NCBI GenBank assembly: GCA_001632425.1 | Contig: KV425567.1 | Span: forward strand, 1-64,000 | Direction: 5' to 3' | DNA length: 64,000 bases | DNA from: Neolentinus lepideus HHB14362 ss-1 | Taxonomy: Eukaryota; Basidiomycota; Agaricomycetes; Gloeophyllales; Gloeophyllaceae | Part shown: piece by piece, positions 1-8,042 of the stretch | Numbering within the stretch: position 1 is the stretch's first letter | Layout: every line of letters starts with the position of its first letter | Made by a program: the position numbers and the translations under genes | Notes under the pieces: model-generated | Seen by the model: only the letters and a program-made list of their open reading frames with translations | Database searches by the model: none | What the model was told of the DNA's origin: nothing

Positions 1-2114
1 ATGACTCGGAACGGTTCGCTGAGTACCCCATTTATCATGACTTGTGTTGTCGCTGTTTTATAAAGGTTCTGGATTATGTTGATAAACTGTTCTGGGAAGC
101 CAAAGTGTTTCATGGTTTCCCAAAGATATTCGTGATCTATTTTGTCATATGCCTTCTCTTGGTCGAGGGCAACAATAACCCCATTAATTTCTTCAGCTTC
201 TGCATAGTCTACAACAATTTGCGCTAATTGGGTTTGGTTTAGGATGGATCTTCCCGGGAGGAAGCCAGCTTGGCTCTCATGAATGATTTTCGTGGCCGCG
301 GTGGTGAGTCGTAGCGCCAGGGCTTTTGTGTATACTTTGTAGTCAGTGTTGAGGAGGGTGATGGGTCTGTAGTTTTCGATGTCCCTCTTATCTTTCTTTT
401 TGTATAGCGGGCACATCCATCCTTCCGTGAACTTTGATTGTGGAGCAATGCCGTGAACTTCTATGTCATTGAAGACTTCAGTCAGTATTTGCAGGATGCT
501 GAAGACAGTTTTGCCCGTGATGGGGTCTCTTTTGGTTGAGTCACGTAGGCTCTTCCACACTTCAACGGATATGCCGTCTAGGCCGGGGGCCTTTCCATTT
601 TTTGATAGCTTGAGGGCGTTGGCCACTTCTTCAGTTGTCATTGGTTCAGTTAGGGGGACTGACTCGGGGGGGGAGAGTCTGACTTTGACGTGACTTAGGA
701 CTGTTTCAGTTGCCACCTCTAGCGCAGCACCTGTGAGGGCTGGGTCTTCAGACTGTATGTCCTCGTGATAGTCACGGGCAAGTTGTGCCATTTCTTCGGT
801 GCGGTTAACGTATATGGGGGGGTTTGACCCTTGCTTTCTCAGGCTGTACATGGTGTCTCGGGGTGACTTAGGCTTGCTCATCGCGGAGAGGAGTTTCCCA
901 GGTGTCCGGCCTTCAGTCCGGACCCGTGCAGACACAGCTCGGCGGTCACGGGTGTGTTTGGTTACCTCCAGTTCCTTGATTTTTTGTCGTAGTTCAGCGT
1001 AGGCTGTATGGTCTGGCTTGTTGTGGTCGAGTGTCTTTTTTAATTGCTTTTTAAGGTGGTTTAGTTGGCCTTCCATGGTGAGTGGGATGATTTTCTTTGC
1101 TCGGGCACGTGTTAGGTTCGAGAGGTCGGTCTTGAAGTCTCTCCACAAGGTCTGTTTGTTGTTGTCTGGGTCCCAATTGTGGGATTTGTCAAGTTCCTCA
1201 AATTTGGCTGTCAGTGAGGTGCCAAGATTTTGTATATCATTAGCAAGAGTTTTGTCTTTTAGTAGGTGGTGTGGGAGCACCCAGCGCCCGGTGCCTACGT
1301 ATGGTGCTACAGGGTCCACAATTCGGACTGAGACTATTCTGTGGTCCGTCGGAATGGGGGGTTCATCAATGTCCCAGTCAAGTGCGTGGTCTAGGATGGG
1401 TTGAGTGACGTATATACGGTCAAGTCGCGAGAGGGAGTGTGTCGAGTGGAACGTGTAGTTTAGGTCATCGGGGTATGTGTGTCTCCATCCATCTTGTAGG
1501 AGAAAGTCTCCTTTGAGCCGGATTAGCTCTTGGACTGCCCTGTTGTTGTCTGGGCGGCTTGGGAATCGGTCCTGGGTGCTCTCAGTGATATTGAAGTCTC
1601 CGAGTACTATGTCGGGATTTGGTAGGTGGTTGTCACGCCATTTTTCCCGGATCTCTCGCCAGAAGCTATGGTTGGCAAGCATTGAGTCATTCGGGGCATA
1701 TACATTTAGTATGGGTAGGGTCAGGGTTGCATGCCATGCAATTGTGAGGAGGGTGGCTCGTCCTGGTATAATGACCTCGATTTTTGCATCATTTACTGGG
1801 ATTATGTCCCTATTTAATACAAATGCTATGCCTGCCGCAGATGATTCCCGCCCGGGTAGGGAGGAGTGGAGGATTTTGAGGCGCTTACCAAATATTTGGT
1901 GTAGGGAGGTGACGTACTCATCTGTCAGGTGAGCCTCCTGGACAGCGAGGATGCCAATTTTTCGTTGTCTCATCATTTGATTAATATGGAACCATTTCCC
2001 GGAGTTGATGTTCCCTCCTCCGGTTCCTTTCATATTTAGAGAAGCTACACGTAAGGATGCTTTTGTTTTCTTTTTTATGTGGATGGTGCGACGCAGTCTG
2101 CATTGATCTCTCAT
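1..2114 (-). CDS. LINE ORF2: AP-type endonuclease and reverse transcriptase (partial, 3' end off window)
   Basis: The minus-strand frame whose first ATG is at 2114 stays open to position 1; the frame is open back to a TAG at 2474-2472. The translation begins MRDQCRLRR and soon reads VASLNMKG, a typical start of a LINE endonuclease domain. Endonuclease motifs follow in order: VQEAH, NVYAPN, LGDFN, SRLDRIYV and PTDHRIVSV. The RT begins with SKNGKAPGLDGISVE (fingers), then YRPITLLN, QAGFLPGRS and VALDQEKAYDKIDHEYLW, where the first palm aspartate lies. The second palm box (YxDD) is beyond the edge. The enzyme nicks target DNA and copies the element RNA by target-primed reverse transcription. The true start codon is uncertain. 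Confidence 0.9.
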   Translation of the reverse strand, partial: MRDQCRLRRTIHIKKKTKASLRVASLNMKGTGGGNINSGKWFHINQMMRQRKIGILAVQEAHLTDEYVTSLHQIFGKRLKILHSSLPGRESSAAGIAFVLNRDIIPVNDAKIEVIIPGRATLLTIAWHATLTLPILNVYAPNDSMLANHSFWREIREKWRDNHLPNPDIVLGDFNITESTQDRFPSRPDNNRAVQELIRLKGDFLLQDGWRHTYPDDLNYTFHSTHSLSRLDRIYVTQPILDHALDWDIDEPPIPTDHRIVSVRIVDPVAPYVGTGRWVLPHHLLKDKTLANDIQNLGTSLTAKFEELDKSHNWDPDNNKQTLWRDFKTDLSNLTRARAKKIIPLTMEGQLNHLKKQLKKTLDHNKPDHTAYAELRQKIKELEVTKHTRDRRAVSARVRTEGRTPGKLLSAMSKPKSPRDTMYSLRKQGSNPPIYVNRTEEMAQLARDYHEDIQSEDPALTGAALEVATETVLSHVKVRLSPPESVPLTEPMTTEEVANALKLSKNGKAPGLDGISVEVWKSLRDSTKRDPITGKTVFSILQILTEVFNDIEVHGIAPQSKFTEGWMCPLYKKKDKRDIENYRPITLLNTDYKVYTKALALRLTTAATKIIHESQAGFLPGRSILNQTQLAQIVVDYAEAEEINGVIVALDQEKAYDKIDHEYLWETMKHFGFPEQFINIIQNLYKTATTQVMINGVLSEPFRV

Positions 2115-2829
2115 TGACTGTGTAATGAATGGGAGGTCATCTGGGTCAGAGTGTGGGGTTTCCGTACACTCTGTGTGCTCATCGTGTCCGAGAGCATTGC
2201 CTGGCGGGGTCCCAGGCGCTCGCTGGTGGGCGAGGGATTGATTAGAGGGGCAGGGGACCACCTCTGGTCCGTCACCGATCTCCTGCGCCTCGTCCTCGGA
2301 GGTGTTATTGACGGCATAGTTTGCACCTCCTCGAGATACGTGGAGGCTTGCCTGTTGCCGAAGTAATACACCTGGTGAAGAGTTAATGTTAGTTCCCGCT
2401 GCTGCTTTGATGTCCCCCGCCGTACAGCAATCCAGAGAGGTAAGGAGTGAATACCTGCACTCCACAGGTGGCTATGTCTACGCTACTATACCCATATCCG
2501 CCCGACCGGGCTATGGATTGTTCACGGAGACTTCAGCTTCTCAGCACGGCACGCCAAGACCTAAATAGGTCGCCGTTTGTGCCCGGTTTACAACCAGGCA
2601 TGCAGCTTACTTGCTTTCCTGTCCCGAAATGGTCAGTAAATGTGGGCAAGTAATTGTGCTGCTAGTGGTTCGGGCACTATTCTTTGGACTTATGGTGGGA
2701 TATCGCATCGGTGTATTATAGTACGTATGATACCTTACATCACTAAGTTTGGTTATCAATATTTTACGCGCGCAGGCGAGTGGAAGCAAGTTCGTAGACG
2801 GTGTGCGTGAAAGTCCAAGATTAGTGCTG

Positions 2830-4152
2830 TTAGGCCCGTCCTCTCCCACGTCGGTTAGCTCGCCCACCTCTGTCATTGCGGCGCGGGTTTTTGTTGTTGC
2901 CCGGCGTAGCGTGGTGGGACTTGGTCTGTTTTGGGGCACGGTCGGGGCCTTCGAGGATTTCGGCTATAGCGTTTTCGGGGGCAAGTAGGAAGTCACCCAC
3001 TCTGCTAGCTGCGGTAGGCGCAGGCACAGGAGGTGCATTTGATTCCTCAGGTGGGGGTCCCAGCCATCCAGGAGTGAGGGGGAGCGGGCAAAGGCCAGAT
3101 GGGTGGTCTGCGCCATGGCACCTGGTGCAGTGGAAGGGGGCGCGGAAAGTGCCATGGCCAAAGAACGAGTGTCGGTAGGATTGTTTTGAGAATACTTTGA
3201 CAAGCGCGTCGCGGTGCGAGGGATTGTATGTTGGCAGTTTCCCATATACATTTGCGGTCGGGCGTTCAGTTCCACCTGGGCCTCGGGTTGGGATAATGTC
3301 TATCCGGATCGAGTGGAGGAACGTGTCTACTAGGATCTGTGTATTAATAGTAGCATAGTATGGGTCTTGAGCAGCGTAGCGTAGGACTTCCTGACGGACC
3401 TCGTCCCGTTGTAGGATTGAGATCACCACACTGCGCAGGTGCTGAGAGTTGTCCGTTGAGAAGTCCACCAGGCTCAGGAGGTATGATTCCAGGGGAAGGT
3501 GGGGTGAGAGTGGCTGGAAGATTATCGTGAGGGTAGTCGTGCACAGGACTTGCATATCCAAGAGTCTCTGGGTCTGGGCTGGTTGGAGACCCCACCCGAG
3601 GATGCCGAAGGGACCAAGAGCGAGGAACTGTGGGGTAGTGCTAGCAGGCTGCGGGGGGCTCACGCCGACGTCATCTGGTGTTATCCCGAGATACTGGCCT
3701 ATGACGCTGCGAATTTCTTTTGACTTCGAGAATGTCAACCGGGCGTCCATAACGCCAAGGTCATATATGAACATGATTACTGCAGTCATCGGGTCGACCA
3801 CCTCCCACTCCCTGACCTGGTCCGCACGGAGGTTGAGGAGTGGTCCCCATGCGGAGCGGAGACGGGGCATGGCCCAACCCTCCGCAGGCCGGGGGGTGTG
3901 CGTCAGGATGGGGGAGCCCTGGGTACCTTGCCCGAGTACAAGAGGCGGCATGCCTTGGTCCGGGGTAGGTGTGTGTTCTTGCTCGTGTGTGCTGGCATCC
4001 GCTAAGGCGTCTGCGGGGTGGTCGTGTACGTTGGCCGGGTTCGCGTTCGTGTGGTGTACATTCGCATGGTGTGGTGCATGCATGGACGCGTTTACACCTG
4101 TTCTGGGATTGGACGATGGACCAGGCGTTGGGCCTCGGCTGCGAGAGGTCAT
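2830..4152 (-). CDS. LINE ORF1: Gag-like RNA-binding protein with CCHC-type zinc knuckle
   Basis: This is a 440-residue frame ending in TAA. The first 110 or so residues are low in complexity and rich in His/Pro/Asn. The centre is a folded-looking segment with AWGPLLNLRADQVREWEVVDP. Around residue 340 is a knuckle, CTRCHGADHPSGLC, with C-x2-C-x4-H-x4-C spacing as in Gag and LINE ORF1 proteins. The C-terminus is basic (NRRGRGRA). The role inferred from the family is to coat element RNA in a ribonucleoprotein. Its ATG overlaps the stop of the preceding frame as ATGA (4152-4149), which fits termination-reinitiation or a frameshifted single ORF1. About 360 nt separate its stop from the open ORF2 frame. 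Confidence 0.8.
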   Translation of the reverse strand: MTSRSRGPTPGPSSNPRTGVNASMHAPHHANVHHTNANPANVHDHPADALADASTHEQEHTPTPDQGMPPLVLGQGTQGSPILTHTPRPAEGWAMPRLRSAWGPLLNLRADQVREWEVVDPMTAVIMFIYDLGVMDARLTFSKSKEIRSVIGQYLGITPDDVGVSPPQPASTTPQFLALGPFGILGWGLQPAQTQRLLDMQVLCTTTLTIIFQPLSPHLPLESYLLSLVDFSTDNSQHLRSVVISILQRDEVRQEVLRYAAQDPYYATINTQILVDTFLHSIRIDIIPTRGPGGTERPTANVYGKLPTYNPSHRDALVKVFSKQSYRHSFFGHGTFRAPFHCTRCHGADHPSGLCPLPLTPGWLGPPPEESNAPPVPAPTAASRVGDFLLAPENAIAEILEGPDRAPKQTKSHHATPGNNKNPRRNDRGGRANRRGRGRA

Positions 4153-5069
4153 AGGTGCAGCCTGGTAGGTGGCTGCCTGGCCAATAGATGGCCTTGGGCC
4201 GTCTTGGTAGGGTTGGTTAGTTGGGGATGGGCGACGGTGGGTGAGTGGGACTCACCGTGCATCACCCGGTGGGGGGAGTCTTCAGCTTGATGGTCTAGCT
4301 GTATACGCATCTCACTGTTAGGCGAGTGGTCCTCCCGTAGACGCTTCTTGCTCCGCATAAGTGATGGCTCGTCCATCGCGGGGGATGGAGAGCTAGGGGT
4401 GGGCGATATCTCGTCCATGTTCTGGTCCGCGTCCAGAGCCGAGCTATAAGAGGCAGCTAGGGCTTCAGTAGCGGCACTGATACCGGCAAGGGACGCTCCA
4501 GGTGGCGCGAGGCTGGAGTTGTCGATGGAAGACATTGACATGTCGCTTGATGTATGGTCGTCGGGTGTGCGGCCCCTTGCACCAAAAAGGGAGCCTGTTG
4601 CGCCGGGGGTGGGCAGCCGGGGCTCAGAGGGGGGGACAGTGGCGGTGACGTTCGGGGCAGGGGGGGAGCGGGCGCGGTTTTTACCCTTTTTGTTCCTGGT
4701 CACGATGGTGAATCCATCCTCGGGGGGAGCACCTTTCGTGGTTTTGGGTTTGAGGTAGGCGGGGATGCGGATGGTTGGGGTGTTGGAGGCCGTGGTCGCT
4801 GGCACCCGAGGGGGGAGCTGGGGGAATTCGGTCATGGAGTCTAGATCAGGCGTAGGAGATCGGGAGGAGGGGGTGCTGTTGGCAGATGAGCGTTCGGTTT
4901 GCATCTCGAGGACGGGTTGGCTTAGTTGGGCGTATAGAGTTTTTTCGTGGGTTGCGGTGAACGTGTAGTTTCGCGTGTGGGTATATATGAGGGGGGTCAG
5001 TATTGTAAATTCCGTTGTGATTGGAGGTGAGTGACGCACTTCGTTCTCCGTCTCGGTGCCTAGTTCCAT
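4149..5069 (-). CDS. LINE first ORF (ORF1 N-terminal or accessory frame)
   Basis: This is a 306-residue frame from an ATG at 5069. The protein is rich in Ser/Pro/Thr and apparently disordered, with one recognisable segment, EDGFTIVTRNKKGKNRA, at about residues 118-134. That D-G-[FW]-x-x-V-x-x-K/R motif is frequent in fungal LINE ORF1 proteins. The frame ends in TGA overlapping the ATG of the zinc-knuckle frame. It is either a separate small ORF translated first, or the N-terminal half of an ORF1 split by a frameshift. I cannot decide between these from one copy. Confidence 0.65.
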   Translation of the reverse strand: MELGTETENEVRHSPPITTEFTILTPLIYTHTRNYTFTATHEKTLYAQLSQPVLEMQTERSSANSTPSSRSPTPDLDSMTEFPQLPPRVPATTASNTPTIRIPAYLKPKTTKGAPPEDGFTIVTRNKKGKNRARSPPAPNVTATVPPSEPRLPTPGATGSLFGARGRTPDDHTSSDMSMSSIDNSSLAPPGASLAGISAATEALAASYSSALDADQNMDEISPTPSSPSPAMDEPSLMRSKKRLREDHSPNSEMRIQLDHQAEDSPHRVMHGESHSPTVAHPQLTNPTKTAQGHLLARQPPTRLHL

Positions 5070-5761
5070 GTGATGGGTGGTTTATGGTCTTTGGGTAGCG
5101 TCGTGTGTGATGTGTTGGGTCTCGGCCTTGGTGTGTCTGTGTTTCAGTGTTAGGATGTGTATGCGGAGCATGACGGGATAGGTACGGTTTGGCAGTCTGT
5201 GGGCGTTCAAGGTGTGGGTGGATCACTTTGGGTACTAGGGATATAGGGTACTCACGTAAGGTGTGTCGATTTTGGAGTTTGTGGGGTGTCGAATGACCAT
5301 CTCAGAAGGCCGGGGAGTGCGGAGGGTAGTGCGTCGCGGGGTTTATCGGGGGGTAGGCGAGGTTGTTCGAGGTTATTTGAGTGTTGTGGGGCGCCGTACT
5401 CGTCGGTAGTTGCTTTGCGTAGGGTGTTATGCGTTCGGCGTGGTTTATTGTTGTTCATTTGGCATTATTTGTACTCTGTGGCCATATTCGGTCCGGGGTC
5501 CCTGGTCGGTACTTTTCGTCGTCTTAGACGATGGGGACCATGTGTGCTGTGTGTGTATAGGCATCGTGTGTAGGATTGCGTTCTCGTTATGTCTGGAGGG
5601 GGTTGGGTGCGATATAGTCATATATGTGTATGTGGAGGTGTCTGGTAGACTGAACACGGTGGTTCGGGCGAGTTGCCCAGCCGGCAGGCTGTGGTCGTCG
5701 GTGGTGACGACTGTATCGCCTGGGGTAGGCGTCGTGGTGCGGCTAGTGGATTGAACTTACC
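5070..5761. other. GT-rich spacer, probable LINE 5' UTR and host intron
   Basis: This stretch is G/T-rich on the plus strand (C/A-rich on the minus) with no supported coding frame. The frames that span it on the minus strand are low-complexity His/Pro/Thr strings. It lies between the LINE's first ATG (5069) and a splice-donor-like GTAAGT, minus strand, that ends the exon at 5762. It is best read as element 5' UTR plus flanking intron, but the join is not recognisable. Confidence 0.45.
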
Positions 5762-6037
5762 TTCTGCGATGTCCTGAGGATAATCGGGTTCCAGCACCGC
5801 GTTCCTGCCATTTTCCAGTTTTCGATGGTGGTCAAATAATGCGAATTTCTCAGCGGCTGACACTTGCATTATGTTAGGTTTCCCGCCGATGATTACAGCT
5901 CGACTCTGCATCCAGTGGAACCGCTGAAGAGACAAGTTCCGAGAGACTGAGGAGAGAGCATGCACCCGAAGATGACGTTTTTCGGATACAGGCTCATTCC
6001 GCAGCTCTCGACGCCTTCCACTTGCTCCTAAGCTTCA
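5762..6037 (-). CDS. Unrecognised host exon with a good 3' splice donor
   Basis: A minus-strand frame is open from about 6037 down to 5762, about 90 codons. It contains HWMQSRAVIIGGKPNIMQ and, near its end, the segment ALFDHHRKLENGRNAVLEPD. At 5761 it meets GTAAGT, a near-consensus donor, so this looks like an internal or first exon of a spliced gene whose continuation would lie inside or beyond the LINE. There is no ATG near the beginning in this frame; the first is in the HWMQ segment. I do not recognise the family. It could be a fragment of a gene disrupted by the retrotransposon, or an older transposon fragment. Confidence 0.4.
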
Positions 6038-6317
6038 TAGCCAGGTTGGTTCTCTAGCACAAAACTCTCTTTTCGTTGCCAGGAAAGACGGCGATACGGC
6101 TCCCAGGTAAAGTGTGCACTGTACGTGATGTTTAATTCCACGATAACAAACGAGAACTAGTGGAGAAAGGGACTAATGTGCACTAAGTGAAACGTCATAA
6201 ATACTATGCAGACCAGCTATGAGTATGATACATGACAAAGAAGCGGTGTTGAAACCAAGAGCTATGATACACTAATACAAAATGGAAGGCAGACACTCCT
6301 AGCTTACATCTTGTTGG
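6038..6317. other. Intergenic, no feature seen
   Basis: I see no supported frame. The stretch is moderately AT-rich near 6120-6300 and would contain the 3' flank of the F-box/XPA-like gene. Confidence 0.5.
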
Positions 6318-7725
6318 TCAGTAATTCTCCTCAGGATCAACAACTCCGTCATAGTCATCATAGTCATCTTCATCGTCATACATTGATGACAGGAACAACG
6401 GTAGCATCATCATCATTGCCAGCCCGATATGAGCCTCGGGGCGGGACTTCCTGACGGGTAGGGTACCGTTCTTCGTCTTCGTCGCGTGCGTCTTGGCGGC
6501 GCGCTGGGCTAGCTTCTTCAAATGGGCGTCATGCCCGAGCGATCCGCCATGTACGCGCATTGCGAGAGCGTATACGCGTGAGTCTTTGAACGAGCGCATA
6601 GGTGGACTGAAGGGGTGAGAAGCTAGTGAGGAGAGAGGAGGCGCAAGGGACGAGTCGCTTACCCATTGCGTTTGTAGGGGTTGCGCCGAGCAGTGAAGGG
6701 GAGAGTCAGCTGGAGGAGATGAAGCTTAGTATATAGATCGTGAGTGAGTTGAAGATAACTCACGAGTTCCTTGTCAGTGAGCTATAAACCGCATTGCGTC
6801 AGAATCGGGTTCGAAACTGGAATAGTGACAAGATCTTGTCGCTCACCTTATACTTGGCCTTGGCCTCGGTCTGTTGAGTATCGGAACCAATGAGTGTGGA
6901 TGGCGCACACAGAAAATAGACGCAGAGAACGTACAGTGGACAAATTTTGGCTATAATTGATCATTTGAACGATCTGGATAGGTATCCCCATGAAGAACAG
7001 TATAGCCAAGGCACACTGAGACATCGTATACATACCAGCTCCCTGTGAGTCATGACTGCCTTGGATTTGCCTTTCTTAGGACTCTGCTGAGTCTGTGAGG
7101 ACGGAGCGGCACCGTCTTCGGTAGCACTCTCAGACGATGCTTCAGTAAGCAAGGCTGTGGAGAATATGCGGTTGACGATGGCCCGTTCGCTGTAGCTAGT
7201 GGTATACGGCGAAACCATTGCCTTGGTATATTGTCTTGACATGAAGTTCTCGCGCAAAATTTAGATGACATACCTTCCACACTGCTTCGGTATACGCCTT
7301 TCGTATCGCACGGCAAGTGCCGGAGAAGGCGAGGTGGTCCTGCGGCTAAAGCAGGGAATGAGAATGAGACGGTGAATGTGTACGAAAGCAAGCGTACCCT
7401 CAGGTGGCTCTCCTCTGAGAAGATCTGGGAGGTTCGGCATTATGGATCTGACTTCACACTGCCATGGTGTGAAATGGTGCATGCGTACTTTGTCCAGAAT
7501 CTCAACGGGCATCTCTAGGAGCGGGCATCTGCCCGTCTCCCACTCAGGGATGTCAGTCCATGGAGGAATGACCGCAGTCTTTGTTTTTTGTTTCTTGTTA
7601 GATTGACTGCCAGTCTCAGGAGCGGCGGTCGAGGGGCCTGCTGTACTAGCCATCGCTGTCTCACCGCTCTCGGAGCGGCGACGCTTGCGACTGGTCTTTT
7701 GCGCAGATGCTTTGGAAGGGGCCAT
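6318..7725 (-). CDS. F-box-like protein with C-terminal XPA-like DNA-binding domain
   Basis: The start is ATG at 7725 (MAPSKASAQKTSRKRRR, a basic nuclear-signal-like N-terminus). Residues 50-80 carry CPLLEMPVEILDKV, an F-box-type opening. A following segment, DHLAFSGTCRAIRKAYTEAVW, resembles the rest of an F-box. Later exons are 7036-7234, 6847-6870 (24 nt, TEAKAKYK), 6764-6781 (18 nt, LTDKEL), 6663-6709 and 6318-6606. Joined they read LTEAKAKYKLTDKEL..LPFTARRNPYKRNGPP, which matches the C-terminal DNA-binding part of XPA/Rad14 (TEAK..Y.L.D..L and KF..KKNP) without its zinc finger. The tail is acidic and ends EENY. Splice junctions between 7400 and 7234 are unresolved: the two best exons are out of phase for the obvious sites, so an unusual intron or a frameshift is possible. 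Function is inferred only as protein/DNA binding. Confidence 0.65.
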
Positions 7726-8042
7726 TCACGCTGATTGCCTTGGTTGTACGCAGAGATATGATGTAGAAGTATAGTACAGTTAATAGTGGCAAGTGGGAAA
7801 CCTCGATAAGCGGGGCTATATGAGCCGGAAGCCACAAGAGAAGGACCCCGCTCGTGACAGTCACAATTCTCCCGCGTCCCGCAGCTCCCGCCACTCCTCA
7901 CCGTTCGCTCATCATCCGTGGTATTGAGCGGGACGACTTGGCAGCCCTGTGTGTCTAATATGTCACCGGTAATATCGTCTACGTAGCATGGGACCCTGCC
8001 GGATCCGAGAAATTCGCCTTTGTGTGCCAGGTTCACGAGCAA
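7726..8042. other. Upstream region of F-box/XPA-like gene
   Basis: This is the 5' flank of the minus-strand gene starting at 7725. Frames here are shadows without recognisable domains. Nothing else is seen. Confidence 0.4.

Larger units (their letters stand above)
1..5069 (-). mobile_element. LINE (non-LTR) retrotransposon, Tad1/L1-like, truncated by the left window edge
   Basis: On the minus strand the window shows, in order, two ORF1-type frames (5069-4149 and 4152-2830) and a long endonuclease-plus-reverse-transcriptase frame (2114 to beyond 1). This is the usual order of APE-type fungal LINEs. The 3' end, with the RT catalytic YxDD box, any RNase H and the tail, lies left of the window. 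No stop codon was found in the ORF2 frame between 2471 and 1, so the copy could be young or intact. The 5' boundary is not visible; the C/A-rich (minus-strand) DNA from 5070 to about 5750 may be its 5' UTR. No target-site duplication can be assessed. Confidence 0.9.

Noticed and set aside
1018..1932. Plus-strand frames over the LINE enzyme region
   Set aside because: They are shadows of the minus-strand endonuclease/RT frame.
3449..4168. 239-codon plus-strand frame
   Set aside because: It lies antisense to the LINE ORF1, is Gly/Trp/Arg-rich and has no family features.
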